This document shows positions 58,601-64,000 of a DNA stretch of 64,000 bases, piece by piece (positions within the stretch are counted from its first letter, which is position 1; each line of letters starts with the position of its first letter). A program made the translations under genes and the position numbers. Source of the stretch: Chrysaora quinquecirrha (Eukaryota > Cnidaria > Scyphozoa > Semaeostomeae > Pelagiidae); contig JACTAT010000137.1 in the NCBI GenBank assembly GCA_014526335.1, positions 658,352-722,351 on the forward strand, in the 5' to 3' direction. The notes below the pieces were generated by a model, which ran no database searches, was not told where the DNA came from, and was given only the letters and a program-made list of their open reading frames with translations.

Positions 58601-61600
58601 TCATGGAGTGTGGGTTTACTTCAATGGCAATTCATAGTTTTTCCGCCTATCCATGAAATTGTCATGCAGGATGATTCTTTACAAGAATGAATCAAGAGTC
58701 TTCCGCCTAATTCAACAGCTGATTTCAAGTTAACGCCCTCATCGTTAATTCTTAGTTGACGGCTCGATCTCAAGTTCGTTTTTCTCGCCGTCATTTATTT
58801 TGCCCCTCCCTACCCTCCCTTACTTGTAGCGGTAGAGGTTTGGTTACATGTTACATCTCCTGATGGTAGCCGATTCCACTTATTAATGTCTAGACAGGTA
58901 AATCTTCTAATTCTATGAGTCTCATTGGAATATTGGAATATTGGAATATTGGAATACTGGAATATTGGAATATTGGAATACTGGAATATTGGAATATTGG
59001 AATATTGGAATATTGGAATATTGGAATATTGGAATGTCGAATTTTCTCGAAACTGCCTCGAAACCAAGAATTAATGTCGAATTTACGAGTTTTGGACATT
59101 CCAATATTCCATTCCAATATTCCAATATTCCATTCCAATATTCCACATTCCAGGTTTTCAAGATAGCCACCAGAAATAAGTCTGGTAATAAGAAAAAGAC
59201 AATAAAACAAAAGGCTTTCGATAAGAACTGTTATGATAAAAGACGAAACCTAAAAAGAATTGGAGAACTACTAAATAAATACCCAAATAACGACAATATA
59301 AGAAAGACATATCATCAAAACAAAAAAGAATACAAATACCTTATAAAAAACAGAATCAGAGAGGAAAAAGAAAAAGAACTAAGAAAACTTGATAACTTAG
59401 CAGACAGTGATATAAAAGAACGCTGGAAAATTATTAAATCATTAACTAATGATAGTAGAGAATCAGATGATCCCTCTGAACAAATACCTAGTGATTCATG
59501 GATTAAATTTTTTAAAGATTTAGGGTTCGATGAAAATTTGAACGAAGAGTCAGAAATTAACATGCCGGCTTTACAGATAAATCTTTCAGAAGAAGAAAAA
59601 AAGAAGATCCATGATAACCTGAATAGACCAATAACTATTAAAGAAATTCTAAAAACAACCAACAGTCTTAAAAATAAAAAAGCTGTGGGAATAGATAATA
59701 TTTCAAACGAACTACTAAAACTATTTACAAACTTAAGATTTGGAAGTCGTATATTAGAACACCTATTTAATAAAATTTTCGGTAAGTACCCTGACGTTTG
59801 GAAAGAAGGTTTAGTCAAACCAATTTTTAAAAAGGGTGACCAATCACAACCGACTAATTATAGAGGAATAACTTTAACATCTTGCTTAGGTAAAATGTAT
59901 AATCAAATTTTAAATGAAAGACTAGTGTATAGTTTTGAATCCTCGAATATATTTGCTGACAATCTGATGGGATTTCGAAAAGACATGAGAACTTCAAATA
60001 ATATTTTTGTTCTCAAAACACTCTTGGACATTCAATTCAAAAAAAGGAGAAGCTTTATTGCTGCTTCGTTGATATATCAAAAGCATTTGATAGACTTTGG
60101 CGGCAAGGATTGTTATACAAACTTAGAAACTATGGAGTTGAAGGAAAAATGTTAGACACTATAAAAAGTCTATACACAAATACCAGAAATAGAATACTCT
60201 TGAACAATCATATGACTGAACAATTCGAAATCAATATGGGGGTAAAACAGGGTGACCCCCTGAGCTCTCTGTTATTTAATGTCGACATGAACGATTTATG
60301 TGCCAGACTTCTTTCTAGAACGGCCGTTGATGCACCAGAAATAATGGGTAAAAAGGTCCCATGCTTATTATGGGCAGATGATATTGTTTTGATATCTAAC
60401 ACAGAGCAAGGATTAAAGGAAAGTGTGAAAGAATTAGAAGAGTATTGTAAAACATGGAAAATGGTTATAAACACAGAAAAAACAAAAATAATGATTTTCA
60501 ACAGAACTGGGAAAATGATAAAAAATAATTGCTTTAAAATAAATAACGATGAAATAGAAGTAATTAGGTCTTATAAATATTTAGGCTTTAAACTAGATAA
60601 TAATGGAAATTTTAAAGGAATTATTCAAGATTTGGCCAATAGAGCAAAACGAGCATTACATAGCATATACAAACTGTCTACTATAGATTATATGTCTATT
60701 GAGACAATGATTCGAGTATTTAATACAACTATTAAACCTATATTGCTATATGGATCAGAACTATGGGGGGTTTAACTCTAAACCAGAGAACGAAATTGAA
60801 AAGGTACAACTAATGTTTGGAAGACATATCTTAGGAGTAAACAGAAAAACAATAAACCTGGCAATACTAGGGAACTGTGCTTAAACCCACTTAAAATAGA
60901 TATGCAACTTAACCCGATAAAATACTTTGACTATATTAATCAAAATAACAACAAACTCCTAACAGATGCACTAGAAGAGAATAAAAGGTTATGCAATCCG
61001 TGGTTTTGTGATATAAATAAAACAATAGAAGATACTAAATTTGATTTAGATAAACTTTTAAAAAAACCACGACTTTGATCTATCCATAAACAGAAGAATT
61101 GCATCAAAAATAACAAGTTAATTAAAAGTATATGTAAAACAAGACTTGTACAGAAATTCTATGACACATGGAAAGAAAAACAAGCAACATGAACAGACTG
61201 GTATTCTACCGACAAGTTAAAACGAAACCACAATTAGAGAAATATTTATCATATGTAGATTCAAGAAAACATAGAGCTGCACTAACCAAACTACTAATAA
61301 GTGCCCACAAATTAAAGATAGAAACAGGAAGATATTCAAAAAATAGAATAGAGCAAAATAAAAGATTTTGTGACTATTGCAAAAACAATCCCAGACCCAT
61401 TGACAACGAAAGTCATTTCTTATTCGACTGCGCTATGAATAGTAGCCAAAGAGAAAAATTCCTCTCGAAGATAAATTTAAAAAGGTAACTTAGAATCTTT
61501 ATCTGAGACAGAAAAGATAGACATATTTAAAACAATTTTGAATTCCGAAAATAAACAAAAGATAGCATACTTAGCTGAGTTTGTATATTCATCACAGTTA

Positions 61601-63010
61601 GAAAGAGAAAGAGAACAGTATTTTCAAGTTAATGCTTAGTTATAGTATATATTGCTTTTAAAATATAATATTGATATATTAATAATAACCTAGATGTATT
61701 AGACATAAAGTAGTATGTAAGCTTGAATTCAATGCGAGTATGTTGTCTTATTTTGCTTATGATAGTTATTTCTACTTTGTATTTTACAATTTTGTAGTTC
61801 GTATCTTAAGTAACTTTATTTGTTAGTTAAGTACGTTTAAATTGTAAAATACCAGACTAGAGGGTGATGTATAAATGAAAGAGGGTGATGTATTAATGAA
61901 ATTGAAATTGAAATTGAAATGGAAAGGAACGCTACCACCACCACAATCATCCCTACAACCATCACCACGACCATCCCTATCACCACCACCACAACCAACC
62001 CTACAACCATCACCTCGACCACCCCTATCACCACCACCACAACCACCCCTTCAGCACCACAACCACCTCTACCACCACCACCACACCCACCATACCACCA
62101 CAATCACCCCTACCAACCAGCATCATGATCACCCCTATCACCACCACCGGAACCACCCCTACAACCATCACCTCGACCACCCTTATCACCACCACCACAA
62201 CCACCCCTACAACCATCACCATGATCACCACCACCATACCCACCATACAACCACAATCACCCCTACCAACCAGCATCATGATCATCGTGTTCATCAACAT
62301 CATCATCATAACCACCACCATTATCATCATAATCATTATCATCATCGTTGTGCATAAACATCTTTCATCATTTGACCGAAATAGCTATATTCAACCAGAG
62401 TCGTTCTTCGAACATGCCCATAGGGCCCCTATGTTTTGTTTGGCAGGCATGATTACATAGGATGTTCTCAAGCTAGTCAAAAGGAACGTTTTAAAGTGCG
62501 GATATGTACGCATTTGGGAAAGTAACAACAGTCACGTACCCAGGGGCAAACGGTCAGGTCTTAATAAAACAATAGGTAGGATTTCTGTAATCTTGAATTA
62601 TCAAAGCATCTGTAGAAATGCAGAATAAGGCTGTGACCAGTATCTTATCGGCAAGAATAAATAAGCAATGATGAAAGCCCGGGAAATTTAATGAATGGGG
62701 GGTTCCTTATGAGTTCAGATGTGAGACATTTTCTAAAAACTGATTAAATTAATAGGCGTCCCCTTACCTCCTTTATCTGGCACTGAACAATAGCTTAAAG
62801 CTGAAATTGAAAGAATTGAGCCTTCACAAATCTAGCACAGCTTAAATACCTTCTTTATGATTATGTTTTATCAGGTTTGGAAATTTCTTATGCGAAAGTA
62901 TTAAAGAAAGAGAATCTAGGAATGTCATGAGAGCGACAGTGTCATTGTGGGCACATCTTGATGCCATCAGGACCTCTCTTATCAACACTTCTTATCAAGA
63001 GACGACAGAA
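34576..63010 (+). CDS. Myotubularin-related 3-phosphoinositide phosphatase, 15 exons seen, 3' incomplete
   Basis: Exons: 34576-34649, 36003-36054, 37418-37480, 38676-38889, 40788-40929, 41808-41900, 42799-42871, 44061-44153, 45435-45473, 46939-47055, 48378-48566, 49678-49824, 51864-51983, 53657-53736 and 62875-63010. All introns are GT-AG and the phases agree, giving 544 codons. Residues 1-200 form a PH-GRAM domain; the phosphatase domain follows. The active site HCSDGWDRT (Cys403, Arg409) matches the CX5R motif of active myotubularins, which remove the D3 phosphate from PI3P and PI(3,5)P2 on endosomal membranes. An acidic insert (about 90-160) lies within the GRAM region. The usual block between exons 9 and 10 is missing. 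Similarity is shared with MTM1/MTMR2, MTMR3/4 and MTMR6-9, so I do not name a subgroup. The C-terminus lies outside the window. Confidence 0.93.
34697..35380. mobile_element. MITE family B copy interrupted by a second repeat (intron 1)
   Basis: The left part starts TAGGCCCTGATCAAACC and contains GACCGTTTGGTCAAA; the right part ends GATTGTTTGCATAAGGCC. Between them (about 34830-35130) lies a different repeat with AATTGCGATGAACAGCGGAA, which also occurs inverted at 43668-43970. The simplest reading is an insertion of one element into another. Confidence 0.5.
34830..35130 (+). repeat. Dispersed repeat C, copy 1 (intron 1)
   Basis: Aligns as reverse complement to 43668-43970 in intron 7. Shared words include GAGTCCAAGTGAG, AACGAACTCTTTCTGTCTAC and ACAGACCGAAACAATAGACT. 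The two copies thus flank exons 2-7 in opposite orientation. Confidence 0.85.
36003..36054 (+). CDS. Myotubularin exon 2
   Basis: Acceptor TTTTTTAG. Encodes (R)[17 protein letters not shown], continuing the GRAM strands, and ends in phase 0 before GTTAGT. Confidence 0.85.
36248..36292. repeat. Short tandem repeat (TCTACCTTAG)n
   Basis: Four imperfect copies of a 10-bp unit in intron 2. Confidence 0.8.
37418..37480 (+). CDS. Myotubularin exon 3
   Basis: Encodes [20 protein letters not shown] plus K, matching the GRAM segment that usually reads SLGVINRVEK in the family. Phase 0 at both ends. Confidence 0.88.
38215..38625 (+). repeat. Dispersed repeat D, copy 1 (intron 3)
   Basis: Aligns in reverse complement to 46085-46505 in intron 9 (for example GTGACGTCACTTAAAATTTC and GGGTCGAATATGGACAGCGG). 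The intron 9 copy has an extra ~130 bp. The pair flanks exons 4-9 in opposite orientation. Confidence 0.85.
38676..38889 (+). CDS. Myotubularin exon 4
   Basis: Encodes [20 protein letters not shown], then [17 protein letters not shown], which is the conserved GRAM strand (IxCKDFR in relatives), then the start of an acidic Lys/Asp/Glu tract with SDDEDDE. Ends in phase 1 before GTGAGG. Confidence 0.9.
39129..39370 (+). mobile_element. tRNA-derived SINE, copy 2 (intron 4)
   Basis: Contains TATAGCTCAGTGGGAACG (A box) and AGGTTCGAATCCC (B box), preceded by GGTGCTCAAGAAGGCTCAAC. The order matches the copy at 23096. A similar word, AGTGTT(T/C)G(C/T)CAT(T/C)CATGA, lies just before and at the end of the copy, as in tandem or target-duplicated insertion. 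Confidence 0.7.
39395..39690 (-). mobile_element. tRNA-derived SINE of a second family, reverse orientation (intron 4)
   Basis: On the minus strand it begins GGTCTCTGTGGCACAGTAGT, with A-box word TGGCACAGTAGTTAGCG and B-box word GGATTCGAGCC, followed by CCCAGGTGTATAAATGGGTA and a tail of CTTTACTTTACG. Promoter boxes, body and simple tail in that order are diagnostic of a SINE. Confidence 0.75.
40788..40929 (+). CDS. Myotubularin exon 5 (acidic insert)
   Basis: Encodes [20 protein letters not shown], then [17 protein letters not shown]. Phase 1 in, phase 2 out. The Ser residues followed by Asp/Glu match casein kinase 2 sites. The tract has no counterpart in the usual myotubularin GRAM domain. 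Confidence 0.88.
40994..41069. repeat. 76-bp hairpin related to repeat C (intron 5)
   Basis: ATTGCGATGAACAGCGGAAA is mirrored by TTTCCGCTGTTCATCGCAAT around a short GCATGCTAGTTAGTATGC centre. It shares its sequence with the end of dispersed repeat C. Confidence 0.8.
41548..41715. mobile_element. Decayed MITE family B fragment (intron 5)
   Basis: Contains GTTTGATCGTTTAGCCAAACC, cut here as TTTGATCGTTTAGCCAAACC, and TTGTTTGATTGTGCGGCCTA. These are diverged ends of the family at 45688-46000. Confidence 0.4.
41808..41900 (+). CDS. Myotubularin exon 6
   Basis: Encodes (G)[20 protein letters not shown], a basic amphipathic helix that fits the C-terminal helix of the GRAM domain, then [10 protein letters not shown]. 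Phase 2 at both ends. Confidence 0.85.
42799..42871 (+). CDS. Myotubularin exon 7
   Basis: Encodes [20 protein letters not shown] then QRQK. The GW-x-x-Y/F-D-x-E-x-E-F pattern matches the start of the phosphatase domain in the family (GWKLYDPLLEY in relatives). Confidence 0.9.
43668..43970 (-). repeat. Dispersed repeat C, copy 2 (intron 7)
   Basis: Reverse-complement partner of 34830-35130, ending with TTCCGCTGTTCATAGCAATT and CAAAATTTC-like words. Confidence 0.85.
44061..44153 (+). CDS. Myotubularin exon 8
   Basis: Encodes [20 protein letters not shown] then [11 protein letters not shown], matching the conserved WR-x-x-x-x-N-x-x-Y-x-x-x-x-x-Y-P-x-x-x-x-V-P segment. Phase 0. Confidence 0.93.
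44300..44888. mobile_element. pogo/Tigger-like non-autonomous element (intron 8)
   Basis: The left end CAGTTGACATCCGCTATCTC is mirrored by GAGATAGCGGATGTCAACTG, flanked by TA at 44298-44299 and 44889-44890. Subterminal CGCTATCTCGAAC words recur. TA duplications and CAGT-starting ends fit the pogo/Tigger branch of Tc1/mariner. There is no transposase. Confidence 0.85.
45435..45473 (+). CDS. Myotubularin exon 9 (13 codons)
   Basis: Encodes [13 protein letters not shown], equal to DEELKRVASFRSR in vertebrate relatives. Acceptor TTCTTCTTCAG, donor GTAACA, phase 0. In relatives the next residues are GR-x-PV-L-S-W/Y, which do not follow here. Confidence 0.88.
45688..46000. mobile_element. MITE family B, best-preserved copy (intron 9)
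   Basis: The left end reads TTAAGCCCTTGCCAAAC and the right end GTTTGGCCAGGGCCTTAA. TTAA is found at both tips. It has mirrored subterminal words (CCGTTTGGCCACGT against ACGTGGCCGAACGG). 313 bp, no coding capacity. TTAA at the tips could be part of the inverted repeat or a piggyBac-like target duplication; other copies end in TAA only, so I leave the superfamily open. Confidence 0.75.
46085..46505 (-). repeat. Dispersed repeat D, copy 2 (intron 9)
   Basis: Reverse-complement partner of 38215-38625, with an extra block of about 130 bp near 46310-46440. Confidence 0.85.
46939..47055 (+). CDS. Myotubularin exon 10
   Basis: Encodes [20 protein letters not shown] then [19 protein letters not shown]. 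The C-x-E-D-E-x-L and I-F-D-A-R words are family hallmarks of the phosphatase domain. Phase 0 at both ends. Confidence 0.92.
47821..48253. mobile_element. MITE family B copy with internal insertion (intron 10)
   Basis: The left end TAAAGCCCTGGCCAAAACTA and right part AAACGGTCAAAC through GGCCTAA belong to the family. About 150 bp of unrelated sequence lies in the middle (about 47970-48120). Confidence 0.6.
48378..48566 (+). CDS. Myotubularin exon 11
   Basis: Encodes [20 protein letters not shown], then [14 protein letters not shown] and [19 protein letters not shown]. The NIHxMRxSxxKL and LESTxWLxHI words are nearly invariant in myotubularins. Phase 0. Confidence 0.95.
49137..49294 (+). pseudogene. 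LINE reverse-transcriptase C-terminal remnant (intron 11)
   Basis: The frame reads [20 protein letters not shown] then [12 protein letters not shown], ending in a stop. This is the typical RAxRxI region downstream of the reverse transcriptase in CR1/jockey-type LINEs. It is a short dead fragment. Confidence 0.55.
49678..49824 (+). CDS. Myotubularin exon 12 (active site)
   Basis: Encodes [20 protein letters not shown], then [19 protein letters not shown] and [10 protein letters not shown]. The nucleophile Cys and the Arg of CX5R and both Asp residues are present, so catalysis is expected. Phase 0. Confidence 0.97.
49825..51863. other. Myotubularin intron 12
   Basis: No recognisable gene inside. 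Several open frames of 64-91 codons overlap between 50489 and 51207 but show no domain and are not joined by consistent splice sites. Confidence 0.45.
51864..51983 (+). CDS. Myotubularin exon 13
   Basis: Encodes [20 protein letters not shown] then [20 protein letters not shown], matching the segment after the active site almost residue for residue (VLVEKEWLSFGHRF, SPVFLQFIDCVWQ in MTMR2). Phase 0. Confidence 0.97.
52064..52267. mobile_element. Hairpin MITE, 204 bp (intron 13)
   Basis: TATTAGACATGATAGTCACC is mirrored by GGTGACTATCATGTCTAATA; inner words AAGCCTTTGAT and GGGCAACGTTT are also mirrored, giving arms of about 85 bp. No coding role. Confidence 0.8.
52340..52926. mobile_element. Transposon family A, copy 2, with nested insertion (intron 13)
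   Basis: Starts TACACGCTTTTTGTTTCGTA and ends AAAAAGGGTGTA. The body aligns with 9094-9500 (for example AGAGACACTTG(C/T)ATGTGAGC and CTGCAAATGAATG). A different element at 52719-52906 sits in its right end. Confidence 0.75.
52719..52906. mobile_element. hAT-like MITE nested in family A copy
   Basis: The left end CATTGGCGTAGC and the reverse-complemented right end CAGTAGCGTTGC are imperfect inverted repeats. The flanks TTCTTTAC (52711-52718) and TTTTTTAC (52907-52914) make an 8-bp target duplication with one mismatch. 188 bp. Confidence 0.7.
53657..53736 (+). CDS. Myotubularin exon 14
   Basis: Encodes [20 protein letters not shown] then EHINSG, equal to the QFPxAFEFNExxL segment of the family. 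Ends in phase 2 (TG|GTAAGC). Confidence 0.95.
53959..53985. repeat. (CTAA)n microsatellite
   Basis: Five CTAA units, about 220 bp before the LINE ORF1 start. It may mark the LINE's insertion site or 5' junction. Confidence 0.7.
54206..56251 (+). CDS. LINE ORF1: coiled coil plus SGNH/GDSL esterase, 681 aa
   Basis: An intact frame from ATG to TAG. Residues about 150-365 are Lys/Glu-rich and predicted coiled coil, as used for ORF1 self-association on RNA. Residues about 398-570 form an SGNH hydrolase: ILLIGDS (Ser406), FRGGK (block II Gly), HVGSND (455-458) and DGIHLS (Asp540, His543). The tail from about 575 is rich in Gln, Pro and His. In CR1-group LINEs this esterase is thought to act on lipids or to help membrane or RNP trafficking, though its role is not settled. 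It belongs to the retrotransposon, not to the host myotubularin gene. All four catalytic blocks are preserved although ORF2 is broken. Confidence 0.9.
   Translation: MDKEDLVLKSHGTCGILETTKERLQKWDKAITERYTNLEKFKSKRNIKIEWSREEDKCTIKINKVGPTGEKSREKQTHTITLYRGENARKFMIQSKEICNWKTWEFQNIKDLVDGKKSYAQIVWNEKWLDISPKLISEDLLVQQTPEKASESLIEINTPKISKERKKEILIKAEKSLQKLNKAKEIEQEKIYSMLKALENEIMKLQNENKYLNAELHSVKTKLQEYEKSFKNPDIKTKENEIKLLTEKVDEMHQNMVKIDKKMDTAVLQPENMTKINGELLIFREEIDKLIKENNKSFKQFTDKSNDSQNQASEYLNTKLDMLNVSTKKEFHRFDTSMANLNKEIEDLRQSFSERSNLEICPPSTAAYVNPSEKPNKESNLNDTPMSRDTQDDSDEECDILLIGDSIIKGVDPAKFFPRKITISQCFRGGKIKDLTNYFSSSDLKIKERIIIHVGSNDIAQAVNIDEMLQEMENLISSIKTKYSNVEVAISMILPRLNNFEFDLKYKKMNQGLRKMARENNIRYINHFDIEGNRGAFVYDGIHLSNLGTKILVREIKDVILQRKQPHAKRQPQHERQIYHPHQAQQTPKRTEEFQQHQQQQTQFLQQQHHPLFLQQLQPQIPIQPQPQFQPVPQQQPLQPWQQQIWPVIMQQPQQPNHTYERADPKSFQIGDYQPVHGHRW
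56262..57391 (+). pseudogene. LINE ORF2, APE-type endonuclease part (frameshifted)
   Basis: The frame opens at 56262 and reads [17 protein letters not shown], then FIETFTNE (catalytic Glu), up to PDKFKI. A one-base shift near 56568 then moves the reading to the frame that starts at the ATG at 56570, with GGDFNSR (near 56775), DYILCS and SDHCQL (catalytic Asp-His). These are the hallmarks of apurinic-type endonucleases that nick target DNA. The protein is cut at 57391 by a foldback insertion, beyond which the open frame encodes repeat sequence only. Confidence 0.85.
57519..57652. repeat. (ATTCCAAT)n satellite, left arm
   Basis: About 16 near-identical 8-bp units with a few GTATTCC variants. 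Open frames reading IPIFQYSN repeats on either strand are translations of this satellite. Confidence 0.95.
57787..58003. mobile_element. Inner hairpin element with perfect 30-bp inverted repeats
   Basis: GACCTAGAGTGATTGTTAGA at 57787 is mirrored by TCTAACAATCACTCTAGGTC ending at 58003, and the match is perfect over 30 bp. GAGGGGCA and TGCCCCTC are also mirrored inside. It lies within the core of the foldback at 57392-59173. Confidence 0.8.
58921..59035. repeat. (ATTGGAAT)n satellite, right arm
   Basis: Reverse complement of the left-arm satellite, with about 14 units and ATACTGGA variants. Confidence 0.95.
59174..61639 (+). pseudogene. LINE ORF2, reverse transcriptase and C-terminal parts (frameshifted)
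   Basis: After the foldback the frame resumes with [17 protein letters not shown]. Reverse-transcriptase motifs follow: [14 protein letters not shown] (59680), VKPIFKKG and [12 protein letters not shown] (59815-59890), then after a one-base shift near 60055 [13 protein letters not shown] (catalytic Asp), [10 protein letters not shown] (60237) and [10 protein letters not shown] (60367; the usual YADD has Trp for Tyr). A slip at a six-G run near 60768 shifts the frame again, and stops follow. The frame at 61168-61488 holds CDYC-x12-H-x4-C, the C-terminal Cys-His motif. The final segment ends in TAG at 61639. Confidence 0.87.
61861..61921 (+). repeat. LINE 3' tail repeats
   Basis: GAGGGTGATGTA(T/A) appears twice, followed by ATTGAAATTGAAATTGAAA. 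Such short tandem tails replace poly(A) in CR1/L2-type LINEs. Confidence 0.7.
61928..62352. repeat. (CCACCA/CAACCA)n compound microsatellite
   Basis: About 420 bp of ACCACCACCACAACC-type units becoming CATCATCAT at the right end. Thr/Pro/His-rich open frames on both strands here are translations of the repeat. Confidence 0.93.
62360..62874. other. End of myotubularin intron 14
   Basis: Unique-looking sequence from the microsatellite to the acceptor TTTTATCAG at 62874. No other feature seen. Confidence 0.6.
62875..63010 (+). CDS. Myotubularin exon 15 (last seen)
   Basis: Encodes (W)[18 protein letters not shown], then [20 protein letters not shown] and SYQETTE, matching FGTFLCNS...ER...TVSLW in the family. 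Phase 2 in, phase 0 out before GTGAGT. Relatives have at least one more conserved block after this (NPLY and LWxxYYxRW), which must lie beyond 64000. Confidence 0.95.
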
Positions 63011-64000
63011 GTGAGTATGAGACCTAAATATCACGATTACAATCGTTTGCAAATGCAAATGGGTATCCTTTGTGTAATGAATCGTTTAATCGCTAGATAA
63101 CCGTCGAGGGATCGTTGAGTCATCAATCGTGAAGGTAGAATTTATTCAAATTTCATGATTTCTTCTATTCACCTATGAGATCTGTCTCAGTTCAAGGTTG
63201 CCACTATTAGTGAAGATTGTCTTTCAAAATCGTGCGATATCGATACCTCAGATGCTCAGTTGCCAACCTCTTATTGACAAATTTGGTTGAGAAACGCCGT
63301 AGAACGACGAGAAGCAGAGCAGACTCGATCATTTTCAATATTTTTACATTCATTTCGCCCCAGCATACACGGCCTTTTCTGAGTAACTTTTACATCTATT
63401 CTTAATCGTTGTCACCGTAAGCACCCACCCGATCTTTAAACAGAGCTGTTATAATGGCCTTTTCTTCCTTCAAGAACTCTGTAGACAGCTGAGTTTCCTT
63501 TGAGGCTTGTGCCTCAATTATATTAAGAGCTATTTCTTGTCATGCTTGAGTTTTAAGGAAAACAACGGACGGATATAAGAACAAGCATTTTCAAAATAAC
63601 CTAAAGAACTGCTTTAAATTCAAATAATGTTTCATAGTCATGGTCATGATCGTTTACTCCGCACAAAAAAAGTCAGTGGAATAATCATGGGCGAAAGATA
63701 ATAATCTACATAAAAAATATATTTATAGACTGCCTAAAAACTTTATTTATGACGCGTGTCATTTTTATACCAGCTGATTCCCTTACACGCCTTGACATTT
63801 AATAGGGATGGGTCCTTCATTCCTTGATTTCTTAGCCACAGAACCTATTTAACGGAAGTGGCATTTGTCTTAAATCTTTTTAGCCGTAAGCATCTAACCG
63901 ATGTATCGAACCGAGTTGTTATAGTGGCCTTTTCTTCCTTCAAGCACTCAAATAAGGGCTTCCGCAAGATGGCGGCCATGAATGTCAGTCCTCTATTTTA
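63011..64000. other. Start of myotubularin intron 15, with a direct repeat
   Basis: No exon recognised. The block ending GGCCTTTTCTTCCTTCAAG occurs at about 63415-63473 and again at 63886-63945, each starting CGTAAGCA and diverged in the middle. This suggests a dispersed repeat present twice. Confidence 0.5.

Larger units (their letters stand above)
57392..59173. mobile_element. Foldback element with ATTCCAAT-satellite arms, inserted in LINE ORF2
   Basis: The left end GGCTATCTTGAAAACCTGGA is mirrored by TCCAGGTTTTCAAGATAGCC at the right. The arms are about 310-320 bp (57392-57712 and 58866-59173) and contain (ATTGGAAT)n near the tip, a unique spacer with TTTTCTCGAAACTGCCTCGA, a long (ATTCCAAT)n block, and a TAAGTGGAATCGGCTACC inner border. 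AAAT at 57388-57391 and 59174-59177 is a likely 4-bp target duplication: removing the element restores FKNKSG in the LINE frame. The core is 1.15 kb without a transposase. Confidence 0.88.
53990..61921 (+). mobile_element. CR1/L2-type non-LTR retrotransposon in intron 14, sense orientation
   Basis: Order of parts: short 5' region, ORF1 (coiled coil plus SGNH esterase), APE-type endonuclease, reverse transcriptase, Cys-His C-terminal motif, and a 3' tail of GAGGGTGATGTA repeats and (GAAATT)n. An esterase in ORF1 and a microsatellite tail without poly(A) fit the CR1/L2 group. ORF2 has one-base frameshifts near 56568, 60055 and 60768, further breaks after 60880, and a 1.8-kb insertion at 57392-59173, so the copy cannot move on its own. 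The exact 5' limit is unknown. Confidence 0.88.

Noticed and set aside
57365..59170. Open frames with IPIFQYSN or GILEYWNI repeats on both strands
   Set aside because: They are translations of the 8-bp ATTCCAAT satellite in the foldback arms; identical peptides arise from both arms and both strands.
61837..62460. His/Thr/Pro-rich and Val/Met-rich open frames
   Set aside because: They derive from a CCACCA/CATCAT compound microsatellite after the LINE tail.

Overview
This is AT-rich nuclear DNA from an animal, most likely a cnidarian such as an anthozoan. That assignment is an inference. It rests on a spliced metazoan myotubularin gene, an intronless aminergic-type class A GPCR, a CR1/L2-type retrotransposon with an esterase domain in ORF1, and a dense load of short inverted-repeat transposons and tRNA-derived SINEs. 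No single sequence here proves the phylum. A run of N fills 8501-9000.

Layout. 1-1328: no gene seen. 1329-3302 (-): an open reading frame of 657 codons for a charged, coiled-coil protein I could not name. 3303-26135: gene-poor DNA holding a mariner-like remnant (3.5-4.1 kb), LINE tails, several non-autonomous DNA transposons, two related minisatellite blocks (21.1-22.5 kb), a near-perfect 417-bp palindrome (22.7-23.1 kb) and a SINE. 26136-27284 (-): an intact single-exon class A GPCR of 382 aa. 27285-34575: more foldback and inverted-repeat elements, a three-copy tandem repeat, and about 1.1 kb of (TTTAC)n-type satellite ending at the first recognisable exon of the next gene. 34576-63010 and beyond (+): fifteen consecutive exons of a myotubularin-family 3-phosphoinositide phosphatase. 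All splice phases agree and the active-site motif is intact. The 3' end of the gene lies past the window edge.

The myotubularin introns hold much of the repeat content: a pogo-like element, members of a GGCCCTGGCCAAAC-ended family, two pairs of inverted dispersed repeats that flank groups of exons, SINEs, and in the last visible intron (9.1 kb) a nearly full-length sense-strand non-LTR retrotransposon. That LINE has an intact ORF1 (coiled coil plus SGNH esterase) and a broken ORF2. ORF2 is split by a 1.8-kb foldback element whose arms carry an 8-bp ATTCCAAT satellite, and that foldback contains a smaller hairpin element.

The three host genes do not form an obvious functional unit; they look like ordinary neighbours. 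The points most worth a second look are: (i) the myotubularin model lacks the usual ~30-residue block between the ...DFRSK exon and the YCLEDES exon; (ii) an acidic Ser/Asp/Glu insert within its PH-GRAM region; (iii) the GPCR keeps the amine-binding Asp3.32 but lacks the conserved TM3-ECL2 cysteine pair; (iv) the coiled-coil protein has two DSGxxS phosphodegron-like motifs and a near-copy; (v) the satellite-armed nested foldback elements.
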